Source: Primulina eburnea
Lineage: Eukaryota > Streptophyta > Magnoliopsida > Lamiales > Gesneriaceae
NCBI RefSeq assembly: GCF_022965805.1
Contig: NC_133109.1
Span: forward strand, 387,001 to 451,000
Direction of reading: 5' to 3'
Length of the DNA stretch: 64,000 nt
Numbering within the stretch: the stretch's first letter is position 1; each line of letters starts with the position of its first letter. Shown here piece by piece: positions 11,340 through 22,765 of the stretch. The notes under the pieces are model-generated. The model ran no database searches, had not been told where the DNA came from, and was given only the letters and a program-made list of their open reading frames with translations. The translations under genes and the position numbers were made by a program.

Positions 11340-14300
11340 TGTAGAACCCGTAAATCAGTCTACGTATAAGCCATGCATAATTCTAGATTTTTAAAATTTA
11401 ATTGACTTCATTGCATGATTATTTTAATGCATTTCTTTGAAGTTAATTATTTTATTATTTCAGTTCAGTAGTTTGATTGTCTCAGCATTTCAGTTATTTC
11501 AGTGAGGCCGGATCGGAGTTGGAGTTTTGAGATAGAATTTAAGATTCGAGAATTATTTCCGGAAGTTAATTTAGCTAGCAAGTAAGTTCATTTAAGTTAA
11601 AAAGGGAGGTTTGAGGATTTAACTTAATTATTTGAGGTGATTAAGAAATGAGCTCATTTAAGTTACTTAATTAAGGGGTTAGCTCACTAAATTAATTAAA
11701 AGATTAGTGAGGCTTTTAAAGGTTAGTGATTTACTAAGTAATTAACATTTCCCCCTTCATTTTAATTGGGAATTTCGGCCACCCCATTTGTCAAGACAAA
11801 CTAGGACTTGCCAACTCACCTTTGACCCATTCTTGGTTGATTAGCATGCTAATTCTTTTAGCTATTTTTTTCCACCTTAATTAATTAATACTAGACCACT
11901 ATCCTAACCCTTGATTGGCATGATAAAATCGGCCACTATACTCTAGAACCATCCAAGAGATCATTTGATAGCAATTCAAATTCAAAATTCAAATGCATGA
12001 AGACTTGGTCTTGATATCTTCCTTATATCTTGCACCTATCCTCCTCTCTCCCATAACCACTTATTCCCCTCCCCCTTGCATGAAAATTAGAGCCATTTCA
12101 GAGTGTAAAGTCGTGAGTCTTAGCTAGGAAAGAAGGCAAGAAAAATCGAGAGCAAGGAAAGGTAGAGAAGCTAGCCACTCCGTCTCCTCCGCGTCGGGTC
12201 GTCGTTGTTTCTTTTCGTTTTCTTTCAAACGAAAAATCCAGGCATGTACATATGTTTTTTCTAAACCTCAATCAAGTCATATTAACATTATTTTCATGAT
12301 TCATGATCACCCTTCCATGCCAAAAACGAAATACAGCACAGAATTTTTAAGGAAACACATGCAGATTTTTTTTGAGTTCTTGAGCAGCTTTACGGTTTCA
12401 CTTGTTGTGATGTTTCAGGTGGATGGCTCGACTCCAGGCTCCCAAGGCTATATCTAGACATGTTCTAGGATGGATTAGGATCACTTTAGTCCATTATTTC
12501 AGTCCACATGCTTGCTGGAATTCGGTTTTGGACAGCAACCTTCCACAGGTGCTGAAATGTGGTTCGAAAATTCTGCTATGGTGTCAAGGAGAAGGGATCT
12601 GATCTTGGCTGCCCCAAGGGCATATAGTCATGGTTAGATTGCTTCCCTAGCATGTCTAAGACGTGACTAAGTCGCCCTTTTGGTGGCTTGGTCCATGGCT
12701 CATCGGTTTTGACACAAAATGCAAGAACAGCCCCCTTTCCCCACTCGGCTTTCGGTTGGTACAGCATGTATGGTTCGGTTTGTGGTGATTGTGTGGATCT
12801 TGGTTGGCTTGTTAGCCATTAGCCACGGTTCAGACCATGCCTCATAAGGTCTAGATCGTGCCATGGTCAATTAAATGATCACCGGAACGATCCATGACAA
12901 TAAACGAAGCAAGACACCACACGCATGTATGAGTGCTCATGGTTGGAGTTTCTGATGTTTGCTTGAATGGTTCGAATTGTGGCTGGCCCTGTGCCCTTAG
13001 CCATGGTTTGGGTCATTCCTTGGGATGCTGGTAAGGGTCTCCGGTCGGTGGTTCACGCCCCAATGGCCGATAGACTCGAAACCAACCCAAGACGAGCAAG
13101 TGCGCAGCTGCTGGATTTTGACAGCAAGTTGCTGTGTCGTTCAGAGGCGTCGTTTGAGTTCTCGGTTGGCTTTTAGCCCATGGACTTGGACTGGACAGTG
13201 CCTCATTGAGTTAGGAAGGTCATGTTTTCGACCGTTCGTCATTCGGATCATTTTTGAGGTCGTACGAGAATTTACGGTGCGACGTGCCATATTGATTCTC
13301 GAAAGAGCGTTTCACGTTTTGGCCTCCGTTGCACATGGATTCGACCCTCATCACTTTAGGAGCATAATTTCAGTATGTTTAGCGTATTTTAATCATGACG
13401 TCACGTTGGTTCAGTGTTGGTTCGGGTTGGTTTAAAGTCATGATTAAAATACGGAGTCGTTAAGCGTAATTGTCAAAATTTTCAAACTTTAGTGCATCAT
13501 TCATCCAAGAAAAATCTATTGCATATTTTATGGCATATTTAGGTCGCAGCGAGCCTGGGGACGATCCAATCCATTCCAGTTGGTAAAATTTCAGGATATT
13601 TTCATTATCGCCAGTTAATTATTTTACGTGCATGAAAACAGAAAATGATTATTTTTGAGATTTATGCGATATGGCTTGTGGTGCATTCACTATGTGGGAG
13701 TATTATTTATACGGTCGCCAGTGACCGCTCAGTTCAGGTTGGTACCATCGGGTCTTCAGTGACCGCTCAGTTCAGGTTGGTACCATCGGGTCTTCAGTGA
13801 CCGCCAGCTCAGTTCCAGGCTCCCCGGTAGTCAGTTACCGATCAGTTCAGCTTAGTGCAGTGGCCACAGGCGTAAAACATAATCTCAACAGAAAATTTTA
13901 CCAGTTATTTCAGTACAGGCTCCAAGGAGCAAATATTTTTACTATGATTATCAGTTCAGTTATGCACGTATTATAATTGCTCAGTACAGATTATTTTCAG
14001 CATCAGTACAGATTATTTTCAGCATCAGTACAGAGTATTTTCAGCATGAGTACAAATTATTTTCAGCATCAGTACATATTATTTACAGCATGAGTACAGA
14101 TTATTTTCAGTATACCTCATGACATGATATTTTATCCCATGCATATTTTACTTCAGATTTTACTCGTTACCTGCGATATATGCATGCTGAGTCTTTAGGC
14201 TCACTAGACTTGATTGTTGTAGGTACTGATGAGGTCAGGGCTGAGGGCGGGGACCAGTGAGCTAGCTTGGGTCGGCAGTAGTGGCACCCGAGGACCTCAG

Positions 14301-14519
14301 TACAACATTTATTATTTTATTTCTCAAACAATATTTTTATCAGTCGTTGGATATTTTTAAATCGTGATTTTTGGCAACTTTATTTTCTTCCGCTGCGATA
14401 TTTTAAACTTTGACTTTGTTTATCAGTTGACTTTATGAAAGCGGCCATTTAAGTTCTTTTAAAAAGAAAATTTTTAATTTTCCGCAAATTTTTCAAGCGA
14501 GGATTTTCGGGCCTTCACA
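11340..14519 (+). repeat. 3' LTR of the young retrotransposon
   Basis: This LTR is 3180 bp, the same length as the 5' LTR and almost identical to it. It is followed by the right target duplication GTACT at 14520-14524. Confidence 0.95.
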
Positions 14520-14524
14520 GTACT

Positions 14525-14640
14525 ATTTTTACTGTCAAATAATTACGATCATTTTTAAATGTCTTTCGAAAATACGAATTTTTATTAAAAAATAAATATA
14601 TTTCCGCATTTTTAAAAAATGAGTGAGATGCTACATTAAG
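14525..14640 (+). mobile_element. Older gypsy-type LTR fragment, right part
   Basis: This continues the LTR interrupted at 6195. It holds a U5-like stretch with 'tttccgcatttttaaaaaat', comparable to 'tttccgcaaatttttcaag' at the ends of the other gypsy LTRs in the window, and ends at about 'gatgctaca'. Confidence 0.55.
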
Positions 14641-14744
14641 TGATCTCATCCTCGAAGAATGAACTGTCGTTGGTGAGCAGAGATCTCTTCATATCCTCCT
14701 GTCAGTAATAATGATTACGACTTTTCGTATGGTTTGAGTCTATC

Positions 14745-15097
14745 TATAAATAAGAGCAAACTAGTTAGTCACAAATCACTTGAAAATTTTAAGCGGATAA
14801 CACAAAATCGAAGCATTAGCAAATGGATAAGGCACGCAGTTCAAGTCAACCGGATATGGCAGAAGAATTCCAACAGTCCATAGCGGCGTCTCTGCGTCGC
14901 CCATGCTGCTGACATCTTCCAGAATAAAGGTGTCTATCTTCTGATGCTCCTCAAGGAGCATAAGGTTCTGAGAATGATTGCCTTCTCAGAAGACTTCCTG
15001 AAGACCTCCACCAATGGGTTAATCGCCTGGTTGTCCTGCTGGAGGGAGGCAGTAGATAGAGAAATCTCCACTGTAAAAGCTCAAATTTATCAATAAA
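14745..15097 (+). pseudogene. Short transcription-unit-like relic, unknown protein
   Basis: A TATAAA at 14745-14750 is followed by an ATG at 14823, an open frame of 29 codons (MDKARSSSQPDMAEEFQQSI...) ending at TGA 14910-14912, and an overlapping second frame that continues from 14908 to TAA 15094-15096 (ADIFQNKGVYLLMLLKEHKV...). AATAAA lies at 15092-15097. Read across one frame change, the product would be about 90 residues with no domain I recognise. This could be the leader or LTR-borne ORF of a copia element, since a copia tail lies next to it at 15170-15320 on the other strand. I do not assign a function. Confidence 0.35.
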
Positions 15098-15169
15098 ATT
15101 GTATTATGTTTAATGCTGGTTTCCTTTTATGCTTTATTATTTCCTGCACTTAATCCTGGAAATGAATCA

Positions 15170-15320
15170 GCATATAACAATGTTAAGAAGATTAAGATAA
15201 ATCAATTAATCCAAGAACATTTCGGAAATAAGAAAATTTAGTCTCGGGTAGTGGTTTTGTGAAGATGTCTGCAGCTTGTTATTCAGTTGAGATGTATTCT
15301 AGTCTCAATCGGAGTAATGA
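15170..15320 (-). mobile_element. Copia RNase H tail fragment
   Basis: The minus strand encodes QAADIFTKPLPETKFSYFRN followed by VLGLID, the typical C-terminal end of copia pol (ADIFTKPLP). A stop sits just before QAAD. From about 15330 to 15730 the sequence resembles decayed LTR or untranslated DNA ('cagttgaa' and 'caacggtcac' phrases), but I could not define ends. Confidence 0.75.
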
Positions 15321-15729
15321 TTCAAAAGTTCTTGTCTCAGTTGAAGTCCTCGGCCATTTATAGTTTTGCTTCCAACGGTCACATTGATTGCATTAAATGA
15401 CTCATAGCCGTTGATTTGTCCTTCTGCATGTGTCAACATTCTTCTGAAAATAGTACACTATTGCAGTCTGATATGCGGTGCTCCTACTGTTGGTTTCAGT
15501 CGGCTGTGTACAAAATAGTCGGTGTTGGTAGCCGCGCTTAACTGATGACGTGTCAAACTGATTCTCTTCAGTTTCAATTGATAGTTCAGTTACCTTCATA
15601 AATTCAGTCTGATTGCCTCCAATTATTGAACTCGTTAGTTCATGCAACTTCAGTTAAGGTAGTTTCAGTTCGAATTAATTCAGTTGAACCGATCAGCTCT
15701 GCAACCTTCAAAAACTTGATTTGTCAAAC

Positions 15730-16100
15730 TCGGAAACTTTAATTCTAACACCTTATATATCCCTTTAAATCATTTTAGCTCATATTTACCCATTTTGAAC
15801 ACTTCACAAACTTATATAAATTTTTTTTTCTATACAAGTTTAGGAATTTCATAGTCTTTAAAGTATTATTTCCTTACATAAAAATAAAATAGCCATGATT
15901 TTATTAATAGAAAATTGAATTAATAATAATAAAAATAATATTAATGTCAATGCAATTTATTATATTAACTTTTTAAAATCAAAATAGTAGTAAAACAAAG
16001 TTTGAGATCAAAGTGTAGCTATTCTGCTATCAATGCCAACTGCCCTACTGGGTTTTTATTAACTAGGTCGGCCCAATAAATTTTACTAAATCCGAGCCCA
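15730..16100. other. AT-rich spacer
   Basis: Long A/T-rich stretch with 'aataataataaaaataata' around 15921-15942. No gene is visible. Confidence 0.5.
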
Positions 16101-16129
16101 AAGAGAAGTAAAGGTTTTAAACGAAAAGC

Positions 16130-16592
16130 ATTCTTCTTCAGCTGAAATCCGCAAAAACCCTGGCGGCTCTGTCGAAGATTTCTTCTGTTCTTGTCGCTCA
16201 GTCTCCGATTACAAGTCCTATTTTTCTGAATTTCCCGTACTTCGGTAAGGATTCGTCACTTTTATTTTGCGTTTAGATCAGCGTGCACCTCTTAACAACC
16301 GTGCGCTGTCAAGTTTCTCTGTGGTTCGTTTTGTTTTTTAAGGTACTGTTTGTGACATCTTTGATTGACTCGGGCTTGTGAACCATAATTAGAAACTCTG
16401 TCGAGGTAACTTTATTTGGGCATTTCTGTTCCACGATGACGACACCCTGAAATTGATGTGTTCCAAATTTTCAAATATATTGATCCCGTTCAATGATATG
16501 TGTGAAATCAAAATGAGCAATTTTAGGATTTGTGTGGTGCTTTCATATTCAATTGATTGTCATTAATTCTTTATTCGTTCATTTTCCCTGTG

Positions 16593-16642
<50 letters not shown>

Positions 16643-16953
16643 ATTATTGGAACTTCATATTGTAGGGAAATTATACCAAAATTTTTGTATAATATTATAT
16701 TATCATTGAATAATATCGTTTTCTATAAAATTTTCGCTTATGGATGCATGACATTGTACATGTGTATATTTGATACTATTTACATGTTTTTTTTCCAAAT
16801 CCACGAAATCTTACTTATATTTGTTGTATCAATTGTGTTGCAGGTGACTCCATGGGTAAATTTGAATCCGCTATGAGGGTTACAGCAATTGTTGCAGTTT
16901 CGGTTGATCTTGCGGTTGCTATTGCTAGATATATTGACAGGCATAAAAAGTAA
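16130..16953 (+). CDS. Putative two-exon small gene encoding a 33-residue membrane-type peptide
   Basis: The last exon, after an acceptor 'gtgttgcag' at about 16843, has an ATG at 16852 and reads MGKFESAMRVTAIVAVSVDL then AVAIARYIDRHKK and a stop at 16951-16953. The central 20 residues are hydrophobic and the tail is basic, so a single-pass membrane peptide is likely. An upstream GC-richer segment (about 16133-16246), ending in a good donor TTCG|GTAAGG, would be the first exon. If spliced, it stays open in the same frame (KTLAALSKISSVLVAQ...) but has no ATG, so it is either leader or a lost N-terminus. A (CT)n(TA)n array lies in the intron. Similar short proteins occur at 26781, 27764, 29875 and about 31200. 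Function unknown; this may be a pseudogene fragment. Confidence 0.4.
16592..16642. repeat. (CT)n(TA)n microsatellite
   Basis: About 13 TC units run directly into about 12 TA units, inside the presumed intron of the small gene. Confidence 0.95.
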
Positions 16954-16974
16954 AGTAAAGTACAAGTAACGTAA

Positions 16975-17610
16975 AGGTTAATATTATGTTCATTCTTAGT
17001 ATGTTGTATATTGCTTGCAACGTAAAGGTTAATATTATGTTCATTCTTAGTATTATCTATCACGTACTTCATTAAACTCCCAAAATCCCATGATGTAGCA
17101 GCACTATGCAATGGTATTTCGATTCAGAAAGTTTACAAACGACGTGAAATTGAGAGGACCTATTAGGTCGAGAATTTAACAAAAAAAAACTCACATGTTT
17201 TATACTTTAACTAACATGAAGAAAAAGGAAGATTAAATGTATAACTTATTCTCAATCCACCAATCTCTCCAAAGCATGGGTCCAATCCCTAAACCCTCCG
17301 TTTCCTCATTGTCTGGCCGTTCAGGAGTTAAATAGCAGATTCGCTTCTAGCAAAGATGAACCATATATGCGATACCTGAAACATCATGTAAGATATAAAT
17401 TTAAGGAGAGCTAAGGAAGACAATGAATTTACCAGTATTACCTATTGCCCACTATGGGATATAAGATCCTCAATTGGGCATGAAGCAAGAACCTCATGTT
17501 GACCTAAACAAGATTATGCATGGAAACAAACGGGCTCAGTATTCCATGAAATAAAACTAACTGGTTCTGTTGATCCACTCAAAAAGCAGATAACATGTTG
17601 ATCCATACAA
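16975..17610. repeat. Segment duplicated at 28.0 kb and 32.8 kb
   Basis: 16990-17190 (phrases 'aaactcccaaaatcccatga' and 'gacgtgaaattgagaggacc') recurs in diverged form at 32810-33000. 17300-17600 ('ggatataagatcctcaattg', 'gcaagaacctcatgttgacc') recurs at 28020-28260. The two parts are adjacent here but 4.5 kb apart and in the opposite order in the second place. A 45-bp tandem echo ('aaggttaatattatgttcat') is also present at about 16974-17050. Confidence 0.75.
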
Positions 17611-18389
17611 AAAAGTTGGAAAATAAAACAATCATTCAAGTCCATTTTTCTTAATTCAAATTTCATCTGTCATGATGGTTATAAGACAAATTACAAAAAG
17701 CAAAAAAACAGGGAAATATTTCCAAAAATAGGAAGTGAATTATTAACGGGAAAACAAAATAAGGAAATGCAATCCGAATTGAATTCCGAATTTACCAAAT
17801 CAATTGTTACCAAAACTTGTGGCTGGGCAACAAGCTTTGTCTGGTTTTTGGATGATCCTAACACCCCATAAAATTAGACTACTTTTGCCATATGGATGAT
17901 AAGATAGAGGAGGACAATTAGATTATTCTATATTGGTAACACTCCCAAACTAGCTGCTCGTATTGGTGTTAGTGAAGGAGATAACACACTGAATGAAATC
18001 CTCCAAATATTTGAACATGAAAATATCAGTTTTGGGCATAAAATCGAAAACGTCTGTTTTAAAGTCACTCTCTCATTAGTCTCTTTCAATTCAAATTAAA
18101 TTTTCACACATTGTTAGTGCCACTCAAATTCAAGAAATGACTCAAATACGAGCAAAAAGACAAGATATTAACTGAGAAGTTTCTCTATCCCATTACAGCA
18201 GAAGTCACCAAAAGTAGACTTGTTCCAATACAAAAGTTGACAAAACCAGGAAGCCCTTTTTACATTTTCACCGCAGGCACCGTGGGGTTACAGCTGAGCC
18301 CTTTCAAAGCCCACTCCATTTCTCTGCCATTCGTATCTTGATCAAGCTCATGCACTGTAGGGCTTGCGCCTAAGTTGTAGAACTAGGAA
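17611..18389. other. Unassigned region
   Basis: No gene could be recognised. A short open phrase near 17930-17990 may be old transposon coding sequence, but it is too short to classify. Confidence 0.4.
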
Positions 18390-19215
18390 ATGAAAAATAC
18401 ATCCATCATAAGTCGAGACGTGACTTTTAATGAGAACAAGTTACCACTAAAGGTAACTGAATCCATTGCGGTTCAAATAAATCTAACACTGGTAATCTTC
18501 GGGTAGAAGTGGATGCACAAAGTGCTCAAGATCAGTCTATAGGTGAAAGTCAATATGAAAAAAAGGGGTTGTTTGCAGGATCGGAGAAGCTGTTGCTACT
18601 AGAAATCTAGGAGATTTATCAACTCACCAGAGATAGACAGAGAACAGTAATCACTCCTACTCAGAGGCTGGTGGTGGCATCTGATCTTGATGAAGTTAAC
18701 CAATTGGTGTTGAACAGGCAGTAAGCTGTAGAGAAAGTTCGAAGTGGGTCTGGTCCATGCAATGCAAGAAGAGATGGATTCCTTGGACAAGAACAAGACA
18801 TGGATTATAGTTGACAAACCAAAAACTTGTATGTTGCAAATGGATTTATAAAAGAACATAGGAGATACGTGGTGTGGAAGAACCTAGGTATAAAGCTAGA
18901 TTAGAGGCAAAGAGTTTTACTCAAAAGGAAGGAGTGGACTTCAATGAAATATTCTCACCAGTAGTAAATCAAACCCCCATTCGATTCATTTTAGCAATGG
19001 TGGCATATTTAAATTGGAGTTGGATCAAAAGGGATGGAAAACAAGTCAAGTTAGCTACTTTTGTATGTAGATGACATGTTAATAACTACCAAAGATAGGC
19101 CGGAAATTGGCATACTCAAAGTAAATCTCAAAGAGGAATTCGAATTGAAAGACATGGGGGTAGCTAGAAAGATACCGGGCATTGACATCAAACGACTGAG
19201 ACAATAGAGAATTTA
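18390..19215 (+). mobile_element. Copia retrotransposon fragment (integrase end to RT start)
   Basis: In shifting frames the plus strand reads SRDVTFNENKLPLKVTES-like integrase tail, then a piece equivalent to the A-MQEEMDSLDKNKTW motif at the start of reverse transcriptase (about 18755-18810). RYKARLEAKSFTQKEGVDFN then EIFSPVVNQTPIRFILAM follows at 18886-19000, and a LLYVDDML-like remnant (about 19060) and ELKDMGVARKIPGIDIKR (about 19145-19198) come last. Several stops and frame changes show it is dead. No LTR is attached; a (TA)n array follows. Confidence 0.82.
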
Positions 19216-19233
19216 CCCCTCAAATGAAGAAAT

Positions 19234-19236
<3 letters not shown>

Positions 19237-19300
<64 letters not shown>
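19237..19300. repeat. (TA)n(CA)n microsatellite
   Basis: About 26 TA units followed by five AC units. Confidence 0.95.
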
Positions 19301-19327
19301 TAGGTAAGGACACCTCAATTCTTGAGG

Positions 19328-19515
19328 TAGGGGTGTGCAACGGTCGGTTTTGTTCGGTTTTAATAAACTTCGGTTCGGTTTTTGGTTTACGATTTTTCGA
19401 ATGCCTAATCCTAAACGAAACCATTTTAGTTCGGTCCGGTTTGGTTTTTTTGTATTACGGTTTGGTTATTCTGGTCGGTTATTACGGTTTGTGTAATAAA
19501 TTAAGTTATAAATGA
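19328..19515 (+). mobile_element. Possible left end of a hAT-type MITE
   Basis: TAGGGGTGTGCAACGGTCGG followed by repeated CGGTTTTGGTTCGGTT phrases is typical of one end of plant hAT MITEs. I could not find the mirrored right end, so this is a truncated copy. Confidence 0.45.
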
Positions 19516-19776
19516 AGTTGTACGTTATAAATTTTAAAAAAATAAAATAAAAAACCACAATCAAATTTCTTTGATTTTTTTTTACCTGTTTTGATCACAT
19601 TTGTGGAGCAATATCATAGCTAAACGAGCCTTCAAACCTCAAACAAGACAAAATACACCCTCTCTAACATGATTTTCTTCAAAAAAAAAAAAAAGAAGAA
19701 AAAACAAAAAAGATAGCTTCGAAAATTGAGCATCCATATTTAAATCAGGGTAGTGGTTGTAAGGGTGCCACACTTA

Positions 19777-20502
19777 CAGTGTGTTTGGCAACCAGGATTT
19801 GGGAGGATTTCATGGGATTTGGATTTCAAAATCCTATTTTTACTGTTTGACAAGATGTTAAAAAAAAAATTCGGATTTGCTAAGGATTTCATGGGATTTC
19901 CACAAGTATATCCAAATCCCATCAAATTTGATAAGATTTGGTGGGATTTGGATTTTAAAAACATAAAATTACTTTTTTATCCAACACATCATTCTCCATC
20001 AAAAGTTTCTAAATGGTTAGACTTTTTTCCTTTTAATTTTTTTTAGAAGTTGAAAGATTTCGTTTAAATTTTATAAGTTTCTTGTGTTATTTACTGATTA
20101 ATATAATAAAAATCATAGTAATTATCAAAGCCTCTTTTTACGCTTAATAATTAATTTCATGTTAAAATTTGAAGTTGTTTGATGATTTTTAATTATTATT
20201 TTATGTGCACTATGATTAATAAATAATAATTACTTTTTGAATTTACAAATATAAATAATAGAGAAGAATTATTAATTTCTAAACTTTTTTAGTTATTTAT
20301 GTTTATATGATTTTTAAGGGTAATTTAGTAAAATTTTAAAATTCCAAATTCGAATCCTTTTTTCTCCAAACAAGAAATGGATTTGTAAATACCATTTTTA
20401 AATATTAAACCAAACACTAAATGGAATTTCAAATACTTGAATTTCCAAATCCAATTCCAAATCCAACGAAATCCTCTCAAATCCTGGTTGCCAAACACAC
20501 TG
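19777..20502. mobile_element. PIF/Harbinger (Tourist-like) MITE
   Basis: The left end CAGTGTGTTTGGCAACCAGG is exactly mirrored by CCTGGTTGCCAAACACACTG at the right. The inverted ends continue imperfectly for about 60 bp (ATTTGGGAGGATTTC against GAAATCCTCTCAAAT). TTA flanks both sides (19774-19776 and 20503-20505), the 3-bp target preference of PIF/Harbinger. The 726-bp body is A/T-rich and has no transposase. Confidence 0.9.
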
Positions 20503-20505
20503 TTA

Positions 20506-22084
20506 ATGACATGGTTGACGTTAATGGATTTACGAATGTGATAATTTTAAATTAAATATTATTTGTAATATGAATCATTTAACCGTCGATAAGAGCATTT
20601 AAAATCTTATTGTAATCAAAGAACTTTGAAAACTCGTTAATGTAGATAGGATTTCAATAAATATAACATTTTTTACTTGAGAATTTAGTTGATATATTTA
20701 TGAATTTTGTAACTTTGAGTTTGTAAGATATTTTAACATGAGAATCAATTTAATTCGCAAGACAGCTGAATAGATGTACAACGAGAGATTAATAAAAGAA
20801 GTCAAAGTATATCAATAAATTGTTTGGAACTCATATTAAGAAGAAAACGCAGGTCAGTAACATGTAAGCAAAAGAGAGTAACATGAAGGTGGTCGATGTA
20901 TTATGAGAAAAATAAAAAGTAAATACATAAAGTAACGAAGTGGAGAGCAGTTTTCATATATGTTTATTTGATCAAGCATAATCTAAAACTTATAATATGT
21001 CAACACATATGGACTACTACTAAGCATTTTTGATACTATAAGGTAAATGTTATATTATTCATTTAATGTACATGGATGTTTTGATGGAGCTAGTCGGTAT
21101 TTAGGGTTATCTCAATGTCTGTTGCACAGTCTAGCAGGATCAAGAGCTTTGATTTCATGTTAAGCACTCTTCGTAAGATAACGGTATATACTGAGTTGAA
21201 GTAAAATATTCTTATTAGTTCTTCAACTTCTTTCTGAAGTAGATAGTTGTTTTGAAATTATCAACAGTCGATACATGTACAGTAAGGATTGTTTTCCATT
21301 GAATTTGGTTGACATATTGAACATGTAATTAGCAAGGATGGGTATTGAGAAATTAAAAAATAGAAAGTATGTTTTTTCTCTTTGTATCCAAGGAAAAAAA
21401 CATCACTCGATCAATCTCCTAAGTTTTCTTTTATTTATAACTTTCACGAAAATAACAATCTTGCAAATTTGTTTCTACAAAAAATTTAAATAATATTGTA
21501 AATTTTTACATATCAACCTAAAATGACTCGCTATATATCATCACAATTCGAAAGAGTTAATTATTAAATCTTACTGTCTGGAATAGTAAACGATAATAGT
21601 AACTCCACCAAAATATTATTGTCTTGTTCTCTAACATAAATTTCAACGTGTATTCTGATCAAGTTTAATCTTCTCATTATGTAGAAAATTATATTTTCGA
21701 TATCGTAATTTACACAGTTTTATTTTTTGTTTTATTTTTTATTTTGTAATCGATGAATTTACGATTCAGTCTTTAACTTAAATATAGTTTCAATTTTAGT
21801 AATTTTTTTACTGAAATGTTATCGTAACACTAAAAAATATTGATTAACGACAAAATATATACAATATAACAAGTGTGAATATTCATGGTATCTATTTGAA
21901 TATTTGTCATTTGAACATAAGCTCAGATTTAAGGTACTTTAGGTATCATATACATTTTTTTCTAAAGAGTTTTTATACAATCTTCTTATCCTATTTAATA
22001 TTTGATAATAGATATATATGTATATTTGGTGTTGTTGAATTTAATAAATAGTGATCAATATTATTCAGTAAGGTTATAAAATAA
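20506..22084. other. AT-rich intergenic DNA
   Basis: No coding frame or element ends seen in about 1.6 kb of strongly A/T-biased sequence. Confidence 0.5.
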
Positions 22085-22425
22085 TTGGATCGCTGCCACT
22101 TAGTTCGATTTTTTACATTTTACAGTGGATACTTTTGTAAATAAGAAAATGATTTTTTAATATAAAAAAAATCATATGTTAGCTATGCTTCTACACAACG
22201 AAAACAAGGGAAAAAAGACCGTTAATTTGTACCTCATTTTTTAATATTTGAAGTATGCTGGCACTTATTTCGGTTTTTCACATTTTACGTTAGATACTTT
22301 TTAAAATAAGAAAAATGATTTTTTAATTTAAAAAAATCATATGTTGCTATGCTTCTACACAACGAAAACAAGGCAAAAAAGACCGTTAATTTGTACTTCA
22401 TTTTTAAATATTTAAAAATATTTGA
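22085..22425 (+). repeat. Tandem duplication of about 165 bp
   Basis: The block from about 22088 containing 'gctatgcttctacacaacga' and 'gaccgttaatttgtac' is repeated from about 22254 with a few percent difference and small indels. It lies roughly 350-680 bp upstream of the polygalacturonase start codon. Confidence 0.85.
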
Positions 22426-22765
22426 AGTAAACTACTTGTTAGACACACTAATGTAAATAAGAAGGATTTATTTTTTTTCAAAAATAATAAGTTTTAAAAA
22501 TGGTAATGTTTGATTTCATTGGTAAATGTTAGAGAATGCAAAAAATAAACTTGGTCAGTATAAAACTTAGCCTCTACTTCCATGTGTTTTTTGCACAACC
22601 ACTTTCTTTGAGCTTTCATCTTCTTAATTAATTTTCCTTCATGACAGGAGGAAAAAAATAAGTTGCATTAAATTCCCACAATAAGTCACTCAGTCTCAGA
22701 GAAGTCTACAAAGATAATCCTGCCATCTATCACAAATTTCTTAATTAATTTGTCTTGTGTGAACA

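Larger units (their letters stand above)
6196..14519 (+). mobile_element. Complete non-autonomous LTR retrotransposon (LARD-like, gypsy type)
   Basis: Two direct LTRs of identical length (3180 bp), TGTAGAACCC at the start and TTCACA at the end, flank a 1964-bp internal region. PBS, PPT and a 5-bp target duplication (GTACT) are all in place, so this is a structurally complete insertion. The internal region has no gag or pol: no frame above about 60 codons and no recognisable motif. It must therefore have been moved by another element's proteins. The 3' edge phrase CGAGGACGAAATTTC then a purine tract before TGTAGAACCC is typical of Tekay/Del-like gypsy chromoviruses, which suggests the helper. 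By eye I find only about five base differences between the two LTRs, so the insertion is very recent. It interrupts an older LTR fragment (5906-6195 and 14525-14640). Confidence 0.93.
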
